DNA from: Roseospirillum parvum
GTDB lineage: Bacteria; Pseudomonadota; Alphaproteobacteria; Rhodospirillales; Rhodospirillaceae
DNA length: 64,000 nucleotides
Assembly: GCF_900100455.1 (NCBI RefSeq)
Contig: NZ_FNCV01000008.1
Coordinates: 1 to 64,000 of the forward strand
Direction: 5' to 3'
This document shows positions 1 to 8,195 of the stretch, piece by piece (positions within the stretch are counted from its first letter, which is position 1; each line of letters begins with the position of its first letter). Both the position numbers and the translations under genes were made by a program. Below the pieces are notes generated by a model. It was not told where the DNA came from and made no database searches. It saw nothing but the letters and a program-made list of their open reading frames with translations.

Positions 1-533
1 GAAACCGACTCTCGCCGCCCGCGCATCCCTTCCACGCGACTTCTTCCACAATGTCAAAAAGCAGCGGCACCAAACCCCGGGCATCACCCCGGACCGATAC
101 CTCCCGAACCTCACCCCCAGCCCAAAAAGAGCAGGAATTTCAGTCCGGTAGAGCCCCCCAGCAGTCAGCGGCAGAACCACCGTCCCGCCAGGGAGGCCGC
201 CTTTTAGACCCCCCGGAGGACCCTGTCAAGCACTCTGTTGAAGGATCGTTGCGATCAATTCGACAGAGGCTGGAGGACCCAACCGCCGACCCCAATCCCG
301 CCGAAGCGAAACCCGGGTCGGGCCGAAAACCGTCGGCGGCGCCTTGATCCCGCGAGCCATGCGGCAGCGCGGGGAGACGTCGTGGACCCCGGAAGGTCCG
401 GCGGCTTTCTGCAGAGGTTCGGCGCGCCAAGGCGCCGAGGCGAATTCCCAATATACGGATGGCCCTGGTGCGGTGCAAGAGGAAATTCCACCAGCCTGCC
501 CAGACCGCGCCGAGCGCACCAAACGGGGCGGCC
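1..533. other. Unassigned stretch upstream of cysK
   Basis: No gene can be supported here. Short open frames exist on both strands (for example 51–347 on the plus strand), as expected in high-GC DNA. Their translations are low-complexity, rich in Pro, Arg and Ser, and match no family I recognise. The stretch could hold the end of an operon that lies outside the window. Confidence 0.4.
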
Positions 534-562
534 TTGCATCGCCGCGCCGACTATATTACATT
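534..562 (+). promoter_or_regulatory. Candidate promoter of cysK
   Basis: TTGCAT (534–539) and TACATT (557–562) are 17 bases apart, in an AT-richer island inside GC-rich DNA. Transcription would start near 569, giving a leader of about 40 nt. A GGAG motif at 599–602 precedes the ATG at 610 by seven bases. The promoter is inferred from pattern only. Confidence 0.4.
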
Positions 563-609
563 CCGTGCAGCGCAAATGCTGTGAATTACACTATTTTTGG
601 AGTTTAATC

Positions 610-1605
610 ATGAGCCAGCCCGCCCTTCGTGACGTTTCCCAGCCCACGCCGGCCGCCCGTGGCCAGATCTACGACGACATCCTGGCCACCATCGGCGCCA
701 CGCCGCTGGTCCGCCTGGCGCGCCTCGGGGCCGACACCGGGGCCCAGGCCACCCTTCTTGGCAAGTGCGAGTTCTTCAACCCGCTGGCCTCGGTGAAGGA
801 CCGCATCGGCCATGCCATGATCGAGGCGGCCGAGGCCGATGGCCGCCTGAAGCCCGGCGCCACCCTGGTCGAGCCGACCTCGGGCAACACCGGCATCGCG
901 CTGGCCTTCGTGGCCGCCGCCAAGGGCTACCGGCTGATCTTGACCATGCCCGAGAGCATGTCCATCGAGCGGCGCAAGATGGTCGCCCTGCTCGGCGCCG
1001 AGCTGGTCCTGACCCCGGCCGCCAAGGGCATGAACGGCGCCGTCGAACGGGCCCGCGAGCTGGTCGGGGAGATCGACGGGGCGGTCCTGCTCCAGCAGTT
1101 CGAGAACCCCGCCAACCCCGCGGTCCACCGCCGGACCACGGCCGAGGAGCTGTGGATCGACACCAACGGCCGACTGGACGCGGTGGTCGGGGGCGTCGGC
1201 ACCGGCGGCACCCTGACCGGCATCGGCGAGACCCTGAAGGCCCGCGACCCCGACCTGAAGATCATCGCCGTCGAGCCGGAGGACAGCCAGGTGCTGGCCG
1301 GTGGCACGCCGGGGCCGCACAAGATCCAGGGCATCGGCGCCAACTTCGTGCCGGCCATCCTCAACCGCTCGGTGCTCGACGAGATCATTCCCATCGGCAA
1401 CGAAAGCGCCTTCGCCATGGCCCGTCGGGTCGCCAAACTGGAGGGTCTGCCGGTCGGCATCAGCTCCGGCGCCGCCCTGGCCGCCGCCGTCGAGGTGGCC
1501 AAGCGCCCGGAGATGGCCGGCAAGACCATCGCCGTCATCCTGCCCAGCTTCGCCGAGCGCTACCTGTCCACCGCGCTGTTCGAAGGCCTCGGCGGAGGGG
1601 CTTGA
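610..1605 (+). CDS. cysK: Cysteine synthase (O-acetylserine sulfhydrylase)
   Basis: This PLP enzyme makes L-cysteine from O-acetylserine and sulfide in the cytoplasm. The 331-residue protein has the family landmarks: the PLP lysine in SVKDR (about K63), the substrate loop TSGNTGI (about 90–96) and the PLP-phosphate loop [11 protein letters not shown] in the middle. Its length is normal for CysK/CysM. The frame is open upstream to 238, but the ATG at 610 has a GGAG ribosome site seven bases before it and starts where homology begins, so it is preferred. A ThiF/MoeB-like gene follows after 55 bases, suggesting co-transcription and a link to sulfur assimilation. CysK rather than CysM is a judgement from the overall match. 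Confidence 0.93.
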   Translation: MSQPALRDVSQPTPAARGQIYDDILATIGATPLVRLARLGADTGAQATLLGKCEFFNPLASVKDRIGHAMIEAAEADGRLKPGATLVEPTSGNTGIALAFVAAAKGYRLILTMPESMSIERRKMVALLGAELVLTPAAKGMNGAVERARELVGEIDGAVLLQQFENPANPAVHRRTTAEELWIDTNGRLDAVVGGVGTGGTLTGIGETLKARDPDLKIIAVEPEDSQVLAGGTPGPHKIQGIGANFVPAILNRSVLDEIIPIGNESAFAMARRVAKLEGLPVGISSGAALAAAVEVAKRPEMAGKTIAVILPSFAERYLSTALFEGLGGGA

Positions 1606-1660
1606 TTTCCCGGGCTGGCGGCGGCCACATCGGGGCTTCCATCCCCCCGGAGTCGCCGCC

Positions 1661-2416
1661 ATGCCCCTGACCGAGGACCACATCCAGCGCTACGCCCGCC
1701 ACATCCTGCTGCCCGGAGTCGGCGGCGTGGGGCAGGAGAAACTGCTCGCCGCCCGGGTGCTGATCGTCGGCGCCGGGGGCCTGGGCTCGGCGCTCACCCT
1801 GTACCTGGCCGCCGCCGGAGTCGGCACCCTGCTGGTCGCCGACGACGACGTGGTGGAACCCTCCAACCTGCAACGCCAGGTCCTGCACAACCAGTCGCGT
1901 CTGGGGCAAAACAAGGCGGAAAGCGCCGCCCAGACGGTGGCCGCCCTGACCCCGGACGTCACCGTGCGGCCGATTCCCCACCGCCTCGATGCCACCACCG
2001 CGCCCGACTTGATCGACTCGGTCGACGTGGTCGCCGACGGCTGCGACAACTTCACCACCCGCCTGCTCGTCGGCGACCTCTGCCACCGCCAGGGCAAAAC
2101 CCTGGTCTCGGCCGCCGTGCGCCAGTTCGACGGCCAACTGGCCACCTTCAAACCCGACGGCCCCTGCTACCGCTGCCTGGTGCCCGAGGAACCCCCACCC
2201 GGCGGAAACGCCTCGTGCACCGACGCCGGCATCCTGGGCAGCGTCGCCGGCACCCTGGGCACCCTGCAAGCCACCGAGGTGATCAAGGAACTGCTCGGCC
2301 TGGGCGAGTCGATGGCCGGCAGACTGCTCATCTACGACGGCCTCAATACCCAAACCCGAACCATCACCCTGCCCAAAGACCCCCACTGCCCGACCTGCGG
2401 CACACCCGCCGCATGA
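1661..2416 (+). CDS. HesA/MoeB/ThiF family adenylyltransferase
   Basis: This E1-like enzyme adenylates the C-terminal glycine of a ubiquitin-like sulfur carrier (MoaD or ThiS type). The 251 residues cover the whole catalytic domain: nucleotide-binding GAGGLGS near residue 38, the NLQRQ arginine motif, the DGCDNF motif, and a zinc site made of CYRC and a C-terminal CPTC. The conserved cysteine in SCTDAG precedes the last helices. There is no rhodanese extension, so it is the short MoeB/ThiF form. Sequence alone does not separate molybdopterin from thiamine synthesis. It follows cysK closely, and family A element A1 begins about 20 bases after its stop. Confidence 0.88.
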   Translation: MPLTEDHIQRYARHILLPGVGGVGQEKLLAARVLIVGAGGLGSALTLYLAAAGVGTLLVADDDVVEPSNLQRQVLHNQSRLGQNKAESAAQTVAALTPDVTVRPIPHRLDATTAPDLIDSVDVVADGCDNFTTRLLVGDLCHRQGKTLVSAAVRQFDGQLATFKPDGPCYRCLVPEEPPPGGNASCTDAGILGSVAGTLGTLQATEVIKELLGLGESMAGRLLIYDGLNTQTRTITLPKDPHCPTCGTPAA

Positions 2417-2435
2417 TGAGACTCGGGCCGGCAGG

Positions 2436-2617
2436 CCAAGGGGCGCCGCCCCTTGGAACCCCGCTGGGGAGGCCGGGGGGCCTCCCCAGACCCCACCATG
2501 AGTCAAAACCCCACCGAGGGGGGCAAGCCCCCCTCGGTGGGGTTTTAAGTCACGGCGGGGGTCCGGGGGGCCCCTGGTCCCCCCGGCGGGGGTTCCAAGG
2601 GGGCAGCGCCCCCTTGG
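2436..2617 (+). repeat. Composite palindromic element A1 (five hairpins)
   Basis: Five inverted repeats follow one another: 2436–2456 (9-bp arms), 2466–2487 (GGGGAGGCC arms), 2505–2546 (19-bp perfect stem, CAAG loop), 2563–2586 (CCGGGGGG arms) and 2595–2617 (10-bp arms). The spacer TGAGTC precedes the core and TTAAGTC follows it. A1 sits between two plus-strand genes. Copies with the same architecture occur at 5688, 42639, 47828 and 55102. Orientation is called forward because the GGGGAGGCC hairpin is on the left. Confidence 0.9.
2505..2546. terminator. Central stem-loop of A1, likely bidirectional terminator
   Basis: A perfect 19-bp stem with a CAAG tetraloop runs from an A4 tract to a T4 tract, so either strand gives a GC-rich hairpin followed by U residues. 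It follows the ThiF/MoeB-like gene by about 90 bases. The same 42 bases occur at 5757–5798. Confidence 0.6.
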
Positions 2618-2653
2618 CCTGTCGATCCGAGGCTCAACGTGGGGAGGGGTGTG

Positions 2654-3034
2654 ATGCCGGGTGGGGCGTATGTGTTGCGGTTGGGGGTGGGACCGGGGGT
2701 GTGGTTGGCGCCTGGGGTCTATTGGTATGCCGGCAGCGCCTATGGGCCTGGGGGGTTGCGGGCCCGGTTGGGGCGTCATCTGCGGCGCGACAAGGCGATT
2801 CGCTGGCATGTCGACCGCCTGACCGTGGAGCCGGCGGTCGAGGTCGGTTTCCTGGCCTTCCCGGGGGCCGGCGAATGCGCTCTGGTGGCCGCCCTGCTGG
2901 CCGCCGGGGCGACCGTTCCGGTGCCAGGCTTCGGCAGCTCGGATTGCCGGATTTGCCCCAGTCATCTGGTCTGCCTTGACGCATCCTCCGCCCAGATGGC
3001 GCGGATTCTCCGGGCCGCGCTCACGCCTCCGTGA
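2654..3034 (+). CDS. DUF123 (GIY-YIG-like) domain protein
   Basis: A 126-residue protein with the DUF123 pattern: YWYAGSAYGPGGLRARLGRH near the N terminus, then RWHVDRL, and a late CRICPSHL stretch. DUF123 is related to the GIY-YIG nuclease fold and is sometimes fused to endonuclease III. No biochemical role is firmly known to me. The ATG at 2654 follows a GGGGAGGGG purine run with good spacing; a GTG at 2639 is an alternative. The gene lies directly after element A1. No operon partner is obvious, since bufA1 begins 133 bases further on behind its own leader. Confidence 0.75.
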   Translation: MPGGAYVLRLGVGPGVWLAPGVYWYAGSAYGPGGLRARLGRHLRRDKAIRWHVDRLTVEPAVEVGFLAFPGAGECALVAALLAAGATVPVPGFGSSDCRICPSHLVCLDASSAQMARILRAALTPP

Positions 3035-3092
3035 TCGGCGCAAGACCCACCTCACGCATGTGTTATTTCCCTGATCGGCTTCCCCCGGGCAG

Positions 3093-3144
3093 TCTTGGGT
3101 CTGTCGGCGGATGCGCCGGCCCGCAAGACCGGACAGACCCAAGA
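3093..3144 (+). promoter_or_regulatory. Leader hairpin upstream of bufA1
   Basis: Perfect 13-base arms (TCTTGGGTCTGTC at 3093–3105 and its complement at 3132–3144) enclose a 26-base GC-rich loop. The hairpin ends six bases before the AAGGAGG ribosome site (3151–3157) of bufA1. It is either an mRNA structure (attenuator, stability or translation control) or a DNA operator. No known riboswitch class was recognised. Confidence 0.6.
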
Positions 3145-3167
3145 ACCACCCAAGGAGGCTTTTCGCC

Positions 3168-3449
3168 ATGACCCACAACACCGAGACCACCACCGCCCGC
3201 GCCCTGACCGCCGGCACCAGCCTGGCCGCCGCGCTGGTGGTGGCGCTGGCGATGACCGGCACCCCGGCCCAGGCGGCCGAGATGGAGAAGTGCTACGGCG
3301 TCGCCAAGGCGGGCAAGAACGACTGCCAGACGGCGACCAGCTCGTGCGCCGGCACCTCGAAGACCGACGGCCAGGGCGATGCCTTTATCGCCGTGCCCAA
3401 GGGCACCTGCGACAAGATCGTCGGCGGCTCGACCAGCCCCAAGATGTAG
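3168..3449 (+). CDS. bufA1: Bufferin precursor peptide, DUF2282 (BufA1) family
   Basis: This encodes a 93-residue exported precursor. A long signal peptide with hydrophobic core AALVVALAM and a probable cleavage site after AQA (about residue 36) precedes a small domain with four cysteines (C42, C53, C60, C81). DUF2282 proteins are bufferin precursors: an MNIO enzyme modifies their cysteines so that they bind copper in the periplasm. The start is fixed by AAGGAGG at 3151–3157. The gene heads an operon with the MNIO enzyme, the DUF2063 partner and a DoxX protein, which is the standard bufferin set. The SigF–NrsF pair often found with such loci is not present nearby. Function is inferred from family and context. 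Confidence 0.88.
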   Translation: MTHNTETTTARALTAGTSLAAALVVALAMTGTPAQAAEMEKCYGVAKAGKNDCQTATSSCAGTSKTDGQGDAFIAVPKGTCDKIVGGSTSPKM

Positions 3450-3538
3450 GGGCCATCCAGGCATCGCCGGGCGGCGGGAACCCCTCGAACCAGCGGTTCC
3501 CGCCGGCCCTTCCGCCCCCTTCCCCCGGAGTCGCCGCC

Positions 3539-4402
3539 ATGACCACCGCCCCGCCCCTCGCCCCCCGGGCCGGGATCGGCCTCAAGTCCGAGCATTTCGC
3601 CGAGATCGCGGCCCGCCGCCCAGACCTCGGCTTTTTCGAGATCCACACCGAGAACGCCATGGGCAAGGGCGGTCCCTACCACGCCTGGCTGGCCGAGATT
3701 CGCCAGGACCATCCGCTGTCGCTGCATGGCGTGGGCATGTCGCTGGGCGGCGCCGAGCCGCCCGACCCCGGGCATCTGGCCCGCACCCGGGCCCTGGTCG
3801 AACGCTACCAGCCGGCCCTGGTCAGCGAGCATGTGGCCCTGTGCGGCCACGGCGCCACCTATCTGAACGACCTTCTGCCCCTGCCCTATACCGAGGAGTC
3901 GCTCAGGCGCCTGATCGCGCACATCCAGCGCATGCAGGAGGCCCTCGGCCGCCCCATCCTGATCGAGAACCCCTCGACCTACCTGCGCTTTGCCGAGAGC
4001 ACCCTGGATGAGCCCGATTTCCTGGTCGCCGCCGCCGAGGCCGCCGGCTGCGGGCTGCTGATCGACGTCAACAACGTGGCGGTCAGCGCCACCAACCACG
4101 GCTTCGACGCGTCCGCCTGGCTGGACCGCATCCCGCCCCATCTGGTTGGCGAAATCCATCTCGCCGGGCACAGCCGCAAGGTCATCGACGGCACGGTGAT
4201 CGCCATCGACGACCACGGCAGCCCGGTCGCCGACCCCACCTGGGCGCTGTTCCAGCACGCCCTGGACCGCTTCGGCCCGCGCCCCACCCTGATCGAGTGG
4301 GACGCCAACCTGCCGCCGCTCGACACCCTGCTCGCCGAGGCCGCACTGGCCGAACGCCATCTGGCCGCCCTCGCCCCGGACGCCGAAAGGATTGCTTCAT
4401 GA
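3539..4402 (+). CDS. bufB: DUF692 multinuclear non-haem iron oxidase (BufB)
   Basis: The 287-residue TIM-barrel enzyme of the DUF692/MNIO family modifies cysteines of the bufferin precursor, in current models to thiooxazoles. Metal-ligand motifs are all visible: SLHGVG, SEHVAL, ENPST, DVNN with a nearby NHG, EIHLAGH and a late EWD. It starts 89 bases after bufA1. Its ribosome-site region (CCCCCGGAGTCGCCGCC) is nearly identical to that of the ThiF/MoeB gene at 1661. The stop overlaps the bufC start (ATGA), showing translational coupling to the partner protein that recognises the precursor. Confidence 0.93.
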   Translation: MTTAPPLAPRAGIGLKSEHFAEIAARRPDLGFFEIHTENAMGKGGPYHAWLAEIRQDHPLSLHGVGMSLGGAEPPDPGHLARTRALVERYQPALVSEHVALCGHGATYLNDLLPLPYTEESLRRLIAHIQRMQEALGRPILIENPSTYLRFAESTLDEPDFLVAAAEAAGCGLLIDVNNVAVSATNHGFDASAWLDRIPPHLVGEIHLAGHSRKVIDGTVIAIDDHGSPVADPTWALFQHALDRFGPRPTLIEWDANLPPLDTLLAEAALAERHLAALAPDAERIAS

Positions 4403-5208
4403 CCGCCTTCCCCCCGGCCGGCTTCCCCTTGGCCGGTTTCGTGGCCAACGCCCTGGGCCCCGGCCCGACGCCGGAGCTCATCGCCGCCATCACCGGCAAC
4501 GGCCTGAGACCCGAACAGCGCCTGTCGATCCACCGCAACGCCACCCGCATCGGCCTGAGCGAGGCCCTGGCCGCCCACTATCCGGCCATCCAGCGGCTGG
4601 TCGGCGAAGAGTTTTTCGCCGCCCTGGCCGGGCGCTTCATCGAGGCCCACCCGCCGCGCACCCCGGTGCTGGCCGAGTGGGGCGGCGAGCTGGGGGATTT
4701 CCTGGCCGACTTCCCGCCCGCCGCCGGGCTGCCCTACCTGCCCGACGTGGCGCGCCTGGAATGGGCCATCAACGAGGTGCTCCACGAGGCCGACGCCACC
4801 CCGCTCGACACCGACACCCTGGGCGGCACCCTGGGCAACCTGGCCCCGGGGGTCCTGCCCCGGGTCCGTCTGGCCGTGCATCCGGCCCACCGCACCCTGG
4901 CCTCGCCCTGGCCGGTGGCCCGCATCGTCGCCGCCAACCGGGGCGAGGGCTGGGCCGAGAGATGGATCGAAGACGACAGCGCCACCATCAGCCTGGACGA
5001 GGGACCGGACCACCTGTTGATCCTGCGCCCGGAGATGGACGTCGCCGTGCTGCCCGTCGGGGCGCCGGGCCTGGCCCTGATCCAGGCCCTGGCCGCCGGC
5101 ATGCCGCTCGGCGCGGCGCTGGCCGAGGCCAGTCCCGACAACGCCGACCCGGCCCGGCTGCTCGGCCGCCTGCTGGGCAGCCGCGTCATCGTCGGCGTCT
5201 CACTCTGA
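4399..5208 (+). CDS. bufC: DUF2063 family bufferin maturation partner (BufC)
   Basis: A 269-residue protein of the DUF2063 family, which pairs with DUF692 enzymes and is thought to bring the precursor peptide to the MNIO active site. Typical DUF2063 features are RLSIHRNATRIGLSEAL near residue 40 and the LARLEWA helix in the middle. The start overlaps the bufB stop by four bases, which fits a one-to-one complex. It is soluble, with no signal peptide. Assignment as BufC rests on both family and operon position. Confidence 0.88.
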   Translation: MTAFPPAGFPLAGFVANALGPGPTPELIAAITGNGLRPEQRLSIHRNATRIGLSEALAAHYPAIQRLVGEEFFAALAGRFIEAHPPRTPVLAEWGGELGDFLADFPPAAGLPYLPDVARLEWAINEVLHEADATPLDTDTLGGTLGNLAPGVLPRVRLAVHPAHRTLASPWPVARIVAANRGEGWAERWIEDDSATISLDEGPDHLLILRPEMDVAVLPVGAPGLALIQALAAGMPLGAALAEASPDNADPARLLGRLLGSRVIVGVSL

Positions 5209-5220
5209 AGGGCCCCCGCC

Positions 5221-5709
5221 ATGACCCCGGCCCTGTCCCGCCTTAGCGACCGCACCCACGCCCTGACCGCGCGCGCCGGCCGCCTGATCCCGCACGACCT
5301 GCTGGCCCTGCTGGCCCGCCTCGGGCTGGCCGGCATCTTCTGGCGCTCCGGGCAGACCAAGGTGGACGGTGACTTCACCATCACCAGCACCACCTACTTC
5401 CTGTTCGCCGACGAATACCAGGTGCCCCTGATCCCACCCGAATCCGCCGCCATCCTCGCCACCTGGGCCGAACACGTCCTTCCCATACTGCTCGTCCTCG
5501 GCCTGGCCAGCCGCCTCGGCGCCCTCGCCCTGCTCGCCATGACCGCCACCATCCAACTGTTCGTCTATCCCGCAAACTGGCCCGACCACACCCTGTGGGC
5601 CACCACCCTGCTCTACCTGATCGCCCACGGCCCCGGCCGCGCCTCCGCCGATCACCTGATCGCCGGCGCCCCGAGGAGGACCGACGGCAAGGGGGCGCCG
5701 CCCCCTTGA
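5221..5709 (+). CDS. DoxX family membrane protein
   Basis: A 162-residue inner-membrane protein with about four hydrophobic helices and the DoxX pattern LARLGLAGIFWRSGQTK near residue 35. DoxX-like proteins are frequent last genes of bufferin operons; their biochemical role there is unclear, possibly quinone-linked or oxidative. It starts 12 bases after bufC. The last codons and stop (about 5691–5709) lie inside the first hairpin of element A2. The C-terminal tail GKGAPPP is therefore encoded by repeat DNA and probably replaced an older C terminus. Confidence 0.85.
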   Translation: MTPALSRLSDRTHALTARAGRLIPHDLLALLARLGLAGIFWRSGQTKVDGDFTITSTTYFLFADEYQVPLIPPESAAILATWAEHVLPILLVLGLASRLGALALLAMTATIQLFVYPANWPDHTLWATTLLYLIAHGPGRASADHLIAGAPRRTDGKGAPPP

Positions 5710-5867
5710 CCCCCGCCGGGGGGACCTGGGGTCCCCCCGGACCCCCGCCGTGAGTCAAAACCCCACCGAGGGGGGCAAGCCCCCCTCGGTGGGGTTTTAA
5801 GTCATGGTGGGGTCTGGGGAGGCCCCACGGCCTCCCCAGCGGGGATCAAAGGGGCAGCGCCCCTTTG
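5688..5867 (-). repeat. Composite palindromic element A2 (inverted orientation)
   Basis: Hairpins in order: 5688–5708, 5716–5740 (CCGGGGGGACC arms), core 5757–5798 (identical to the A1 core), 5816–5837 (GGGGAGGCC arms) and 5847–5867. The flanking hairpins are in reverse order to A1, so A2 is inverted. It sits between the convergent doxX and epimerase genes and overlaps the end of doxX. Confidence 0.9.
5757..5798. terminator. Central stem-loop of A2, likely bidirectional terminator
   Basis: The same 19-bp stem with CAAG loop, A4 and T4 flanks as in A1, placed between two convergent genes, where a bidirectional terminator would serve both. Confidence 0.65.
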
Positions 5868-5894
5868 CGGTGGGCCCTCTCGGGGCGCCGGCGA

Positions 5895-6905
5895 TCAGAT
5901 GCGGTGGAACTGGCGGTACCAGTGGACGAAGTTGGGCACGCCTTCTTCGACGCTGGTCTGGGGTTGGTAGCCGGTATCGTGGCTCAGGGCGCTGATGTCG
6001 GCGTGGGTGCTGGGCACGTCGCCGGGTTGCATGTCGAGCAGGCGGCGTTGGGCTTTCATGCCCAGGGTTTTTTCCAGCACCTCGATGAAGTCGTTGAGGG
6101 CCACCGGGGCGCCGCGGCCGATGTTGTAGACCCGGAAGGGGGCGATGCCGCTGGTGTCGGGGCGCGGGTTGGCCGGGTCCCAGTCGGGATCGGGGGTGGG
6201 GATGTGGTCGAGCACCCGCAGCACGCCATCGACGATGTCGTCGATATAGGTGAAGTCGCGGGCCATCCGGCCGTGGTTGAAGACCTCAATCGGCTGCTCG
6301 GCCAGCATCGCCTTGGTGAACTTGAACAGCGCCATGTCGGGCCGCCCCCAGGGCCCGTAGACGGTGAAGAAGCGCAAGCCCGTGGTCGGCAGGTTGAAGA
6401 GGTGGGCGTAGGCGTGGGCCATCACCTCGTTGGCCCGCTTGGTGGCGGCATAGAGGCTCATCTGGTGGCCGACGCCCTGGGTCTCGGCGAACGGCTGGGC
6501 GGTGTTGGCGCCGTAGACCGAGCTGGTCGAGGCATAGACCAGATGCGCGACCTCGGCCGCCCGGCAGCATTCCAGCAGGTTGGCGAAGCCGACCAGGTTG
6601 CTGTCCACGTAGGCGCCGGGGTTCTCGACGCTGTAGCGCACCCCGGCCTGGGCGGCGAGATGGATCACGGCGCGCGGCTTGTGCTCGGCGAAGGCGGCGT
6701 CCAGCGCGGCGCGGTCGGCCAGATCGCGGCGCACCTCGGTGAAGCCGGGGTAGGCCTTCAACTGGTCCAGCCGGGCTTCCTTCAGGGCCGGGTCGTAGTA
6801 GGCGTTGACCACGTCGAAGCCGACCACGCGCCGCCCCGCCTTTAGCAGCCGGCGCGCGGTGTGAAAGCCGATGAAGCCGGCGCTGCCGGTGACAAGAATG
6901 GTCAT
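5895..6905 (-). CDS. NAD-dependent epimerase, UDP-glucuronate 4-epimerase-like
   Basis: A 336-residue short-chain dehydrogenase-type epimerase. It has GSAGFIG for NAD binding at the N terminus, HLAAQAGVRYSVENP, the serine of ASTSSVYG and the catalytic YAATK. The motif pattern and the YYDPALKEARL segment match the LspL/RkpL-type UDP-glucuronate 4-epimerases, which supply UDP-galacturonate for surface polysaccharide. Substrate is inferred. Start is the ATG at 6905, next to the nucleotide-binding motif; the frame is open further upstream but without homology. It is a lone gene ending against element A2 and diverging from gpsA. Confidence 0.85.
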   Translation of the reverse strand: MTILVTGSAGFIGFHTARRLLKAGRRVVGFDVVNAYYDPALKEARLDQLKAYPGFTEVRRDLADRAALDAAFAEHKPRAVIHLAAQAGVRYSVENPGAYVDSNLVGFANLLECCRAAEVAHLVYASTSSVYGANTAQPFAETQGVGHQMSLYAATKRANEVMAHAYAHLFNLPTTGLRFFTVYGPWGRPDMALFKFTKAMLAEQPIEVFNHGRMARDFTYIDDIVDGVLRVLDHIPTPDPDWDPANPRPDTSGIAPFRVYNIGRGAPVALNDFIEVLEKTLGMKAQRRLLDMQPGDVPSTHADISALSHDTGYQPQTSVEEGVPNFVHWYRQFHRI

Positions 6906-7086
6906 GGGGTCGGGACGGGGTGGCCAGAGGGACGAAAATCGCGGTTCCCTGAAGTGCCCCAACCGCCGCCCGATTGCAACCGCGCGATCAAACTGGCTGA
7001 TGAAAGCGGACGATCCAACCGGCTGTCTTGCCGGCGGCCCCGGATAGGGGCTACCAAGGCGCGCTTGGCAACAGGAGAGAGCCACC

Positions 7087-8109
7087 GTGCAGTATTTCAC
7101 CCGCCTTGCCGTGATCGGCGCCGGGGCCTGGGGCAGCGCCCTGGCCCAGACCGCCCGCCGGGCCGGCCGCCAGGTCTGTCTGTGGGCCCACGAGCCTGAG
7201 ACCGCCCGGGCCATCACCGAGGACCACGCCAACCCCGACTATCTGCCCGACGTGGCGCTCGACCCCGGCATCACCGCCACCGCCGATCTGGCCCAGGCGC
7301 TGGCCGGGGCCGAGGCGGTGCTGCTGGTCACCCCGGCCCAGCATCTGGCCACCGTCGGCGCCCAGGCGGCCGCCCACTGGCCCTTGGGGCGGGGCGGACG
7401 GCCGGTGCCGGCGGTCATCTGCGCCAAGGGCATCGCCCTGGACAGCGGCCGGCTGATGAGCCAGGAGGCGGCCCGCGTGCTGCCCGCCGGCACCCCGCTG
7501 GCGGCGCTCTCCGGGCCCACCTTCGCCGCCGAGGTGGCGCGCGGCCTGCCGACCGCCGTCACCCTGGCCTGCGCCGACGCCGAGCTGGGCGCCGCCCTGG
7601 TCGAGACGCTGGGCGGCCCCAGCTTCCGCCCTTACCTGAGCGACGATCTGATCGGCGCCGAGGTGGGCGGCGCGGTGAAGAACGTGCTGGCCATCGCCTG
7701 CGGCATCGTCGAGGGGCGCGGCCTGGGCGACAACGCCCGCGCCGCCCTGATCACCCGGGGTCTGGCCGAGATCACCCGCCTCGCGGTGGCCCTGGGCGGG
7801 CAGCCGGGCACGGTGATGGGCCTGTGCGGGCTGGGCGACCTGATGCTCACCGCCAGTTCGCTGCAATCGCGCAACTATTCCCTTGGCGTGGCGGTCGGCC
7901 AGGGGCACAGCGCGGCCCAGGTGATGGCCGGGCGGCGCGCCGTGACCGAGGGCGTGAGCACCGCCCAGGCGCTGGCCGGGCTGGCCGAAACCCTGGGCGT
8001 GGAGATGCCGATCTGCCAGGCGGTGAACGCCATCGTCCACCAGGACGCCGACCTGGACGATACCATCAGCGGGCTGCTCAACCGGCCGTTCAAAATGGAA
8101 GGAAACTGA
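7087..8109 (+). CDS. gpsA: Glycerol-3-phosphate dehydrogenase [NAD(P)+]
   Basis: This soluble enzyme reduces dihydroxyacetone phosphate to sn-glycerol 3-phosphate for phospholipid synthesis. The 340-residue protein has the Rossmann motif GAGAWGSALA at residues 11–20, the CAKGI and SGPTFA segments, and the catalytic lysine in GGAVKNVLAIACG. Length is normal for GpsA. An AGGAGA ribosome site lies just before the ATG. It diverges from the epimerase and is followed by cobT after about 86 bases; the pairing with cobT has no obvious metabolic reason. Confidence 0.95.
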   Translation: MQYFTRLAVIGAGAWGSALAQTARRAGRQVCLWAHEPETARAITEDHANPDYLPDVALDPGITATADLAQALAGAEAVLLVTPAQHLATVGAQAAAHWPLGRGGRPVPAVICAKGIALDSGRLMSQEAARVLPAGTPLAALSGPTFAAEVARGLPTAVTLACADAELGAALVETLGGPSFRPYLSDDLIGAEVGGAVKNVLAIACGIVEGRGLGDNARAALITRGLAEITRLAVALGGQPGTVMGLCGLGDLMLTASSLQSRNYSLGVAVGQGHSAAQVMAGRRAVTEGVSTAQALAGLAETLGVEMPICQAVNAIVHQDADLDDTISGLLNRPFKMEGN

Positions 8110-8195
8110 GCCCGACCGCCCCCCCTGCGCCTTGGCAGGCGGGGCCGCTTGCGGCATGTTGAGCCCCCTTTTCACGCTTGCCGAGGAATTCCCAG

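Noticed and set aside
51-347. 98-residue plus-strand frame at the window start
   Set aside because: Low-complexity Pro/Ser/Arg translation, no ribosome site and no family resemblance; several other frames are open over the same bases.
1535-3262. 575-residue minus-strand frame opposite the ThiF/MoeB-like gene and element A1
   Set aside because: It runs through a hairpin element and antisense to two recognised genes; its composition (Gly, Arg, Gln and Pro rich) is that of a shadow frame.
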